48,661 nucleotides of DNA from Nonomuraea antri (lineage in GTDB: Bacteria > Actinomycetota > Actinomycetes > Streptosporangiales > Streptosporangiaceae). A program made the translations under genes and the position numbers. Below, one piece after another: positions 47,826-48,661 of the stretch. Every line of letters begins with the position of its first letter. Position 1 is the stretch's first letter. A model generated the notes under the pieces. It was not told the origin of the DNA and made no database searches. It saw only the letters and a list, made by a program, of their open reading frames with translations. The DNA lies in contig NZ_JABCPZ010000056.1 of assembly GCF_013283785.1 (NCBI RefSeq), forward strand, positions 1 to 48,661, written 5' to 3'.

Positions 47826-48661
47826 TCAAACATCATCCAGTGCAAGACGGCGCTTGCGTACCCGCAAGTGAAGCAGCACCGCCGCCAGGATCGACGCGAT
47901 GACGCTGGCCGCGAGGATCCCCGTGGTGACGGCTACGGCGCGCTGCCGCTCGGCGCCGTACGCGAGGTCGCCGATCAGCAGTGACACCGTGAACCCGATC
48001 CCGGCCAGCAACGACACCGCCGCCATGTCCCGCCAGTGGAGCTCTTCCGACAGTCTCGCCAGGCCGAGCCGCACGGACAGCCAGGCGCCGCCGAACACGC
48101 CGAGGAACTTGCCGAGTACGAGTCCCGCTATCACTCCCAGAACTACCCGATCGGAGAACATAGCGCCCAGGCTTGATCCGTCCAGCTTCACCCCCGCCGA
48201 CAGGAACGCGAAGACCGGCACCACGAAACCGGCCGAGACCGGGCGCAGGTAGTGATCGGCGGCCTCGGCCGGCGAGGTGCGCTCGAACTCGGTGGACCTG
48301 ACGCGGGTCAGCAGGCCCAGCGCCACGCCGGCGACGGTCGCGTGCACACCGCTGACCTCGACCGCGTACCAGGCCGCCAGGGCCAGCGGCAGGTGGATCC
48401 ACGGCGACCTGACGCCCTTGCGCTGCAGCAGGCCGTAGCAGGCGATCAGGGCCGCGCCGAGCGCCAGCATGGGCAGGTTCACGTTGTCGGTGTAGAAGAT
48501 GGCGATGATCGTGATCGCGCCGAGGTCGTCCACGACCGCGCAGGTCAGCAGGAAGGCGCGCAGGGCCGCGGGCATCGCGCTGGCCGTCACGGCCAGCACC
48601 GCCAGCGCGAACGCGATGTCCGTCGCGGTCGGGATCGCCCACCCCCTGGACGCCCCCTCGG
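47826..48661 (-). CDS. nhaA: Na+/H+ antiporter NhaA, 5' part outside the window
   Basis: The visible 278 codons run off the right edge without a start. They include GWAIPTATDIAFALAVLAV at the edge and the ion-binding VVDDLGAI pair of Asp, followed by several membrane helices and the unwound-helix region GIGFTVSLLIGDLA. NhaA exchanges two protons for one sodium ion and helps in pH and salt control. A frame starting at 48599 would be an internal GTG, not the true start. Confidence 0.93.
   Translation of the reverse strand, partial: EGASRGWAIPTATDIAFALAVLAVTASAMPAALRAFLLTCAVVDDLGAITIIAIFYTDNVNLPMLALGAALIACYGLLQRKGVRSPWIHLPLALAAWYAVEVSGVHATVAGVALGLLTRVRSTEFERTSPAEAADHYLRPVSAGFVVPVFAFLSAGVKLDGSSLGAMFSDRVVLGVIAGLVLGKFLGVFGGAWLSVRLGLARLSEELHWRDMAAVSLLAGIGFTVSLLIGDLAYGAERQRAVAVTTGILAASVIASILAAVLLHLRVRKRRLALDDV

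Overview
The window is about 48.7 kb of very GC-rich actinomycete chromosome. Codon third positions are strongly G/C, GTG starts are common, and the gene content (class I LysRS, WhiB-family regulator, MarP-like protease, ArsA-like ATPase pair, secreted CAZymes with CBM2/CBM5-like modules) fits a Streptosporangiaceae-type organism such as Nonomuraea. The genus is inference; no rRNA or other marker is present.

Layout. 0-6.5 kb: a partial gene, a small membrane protein, a GT2 glycosyltransferase, a P-loop kinase translationally coupled to a class I lysyl-tRNA synthetase, a VOC protein, a lipoprotein with its own palindromic promoter, and a PadR regulator coupled to a membrane protein. 6.5-10.8 kb: a xylose-isomerase operon (xylA, TIM-barrel epimerase, Gfo/Idh/MocA oxidoreductase, each overlapping by 4 nt), divergent from a ROK repressor. 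10.7-18.5 kb: membrane proteins and secreted proteins: a Tat-exported PhoX-type phosphatase behind a clear PHO box, an M64 metallopeptidase with a CBM2-like tail, and a CE4 deacetylase with a CBM5-like tail. 18.7-23.3 kb: an NTF2-like protein and an ABC exporter plus two-component system operon. 23.3-28.2 kb: a phosphotransferase-fold kinase with a repeat insert, a secreted unknown, a parallel beta-helix protein and a GNAT acetyltransferase.

28.2-32.66 kb looks like an accessory segment: a 4.36-kb stretch bounded by a tRNA-Pro(CGG) gene with its terminator and by a degenerate copy of the same tRNA 3' end with its terminator. It holds a lower-GC DUF4760-like gene, a HEAT-repeat protein, a transposase N-terminal remnant and a spore-associated-protein-like secreted protein, but no recognisable integrase. 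32.7-48.66 kb is a conserved actinobacterial core block: metallophosphoesterase, GatB/YqeY, penicillin-binding protein, WblA/WhiB4-like regulator, two ArsA-like ATPases, DUF4177, RidA, NUDIX, MBL hydrolase, Crp, Nth, NUDIX, MarP, DUF309, epoxide hydrolase, holin-like protein and NhaA. Its order matches the Mycobacterium tuberculosis Rv3683-Rv3669 region and the Streptomyces wblA region from memory.

The most unusual pattern is a set of short tandem-repeat arrays that start at the 3' ends of genes and re-copy the stop codon region (response regulator, ABC ATPase, phosphotransferase-like kinase and NUDIX gene; possibly YqeY). Several neighbouring proteins also carry in-frame tandem repeats (histidine kinase, kinase N-lobe, PadR-linked membrane protein, beta-helix protein, PBP tail).
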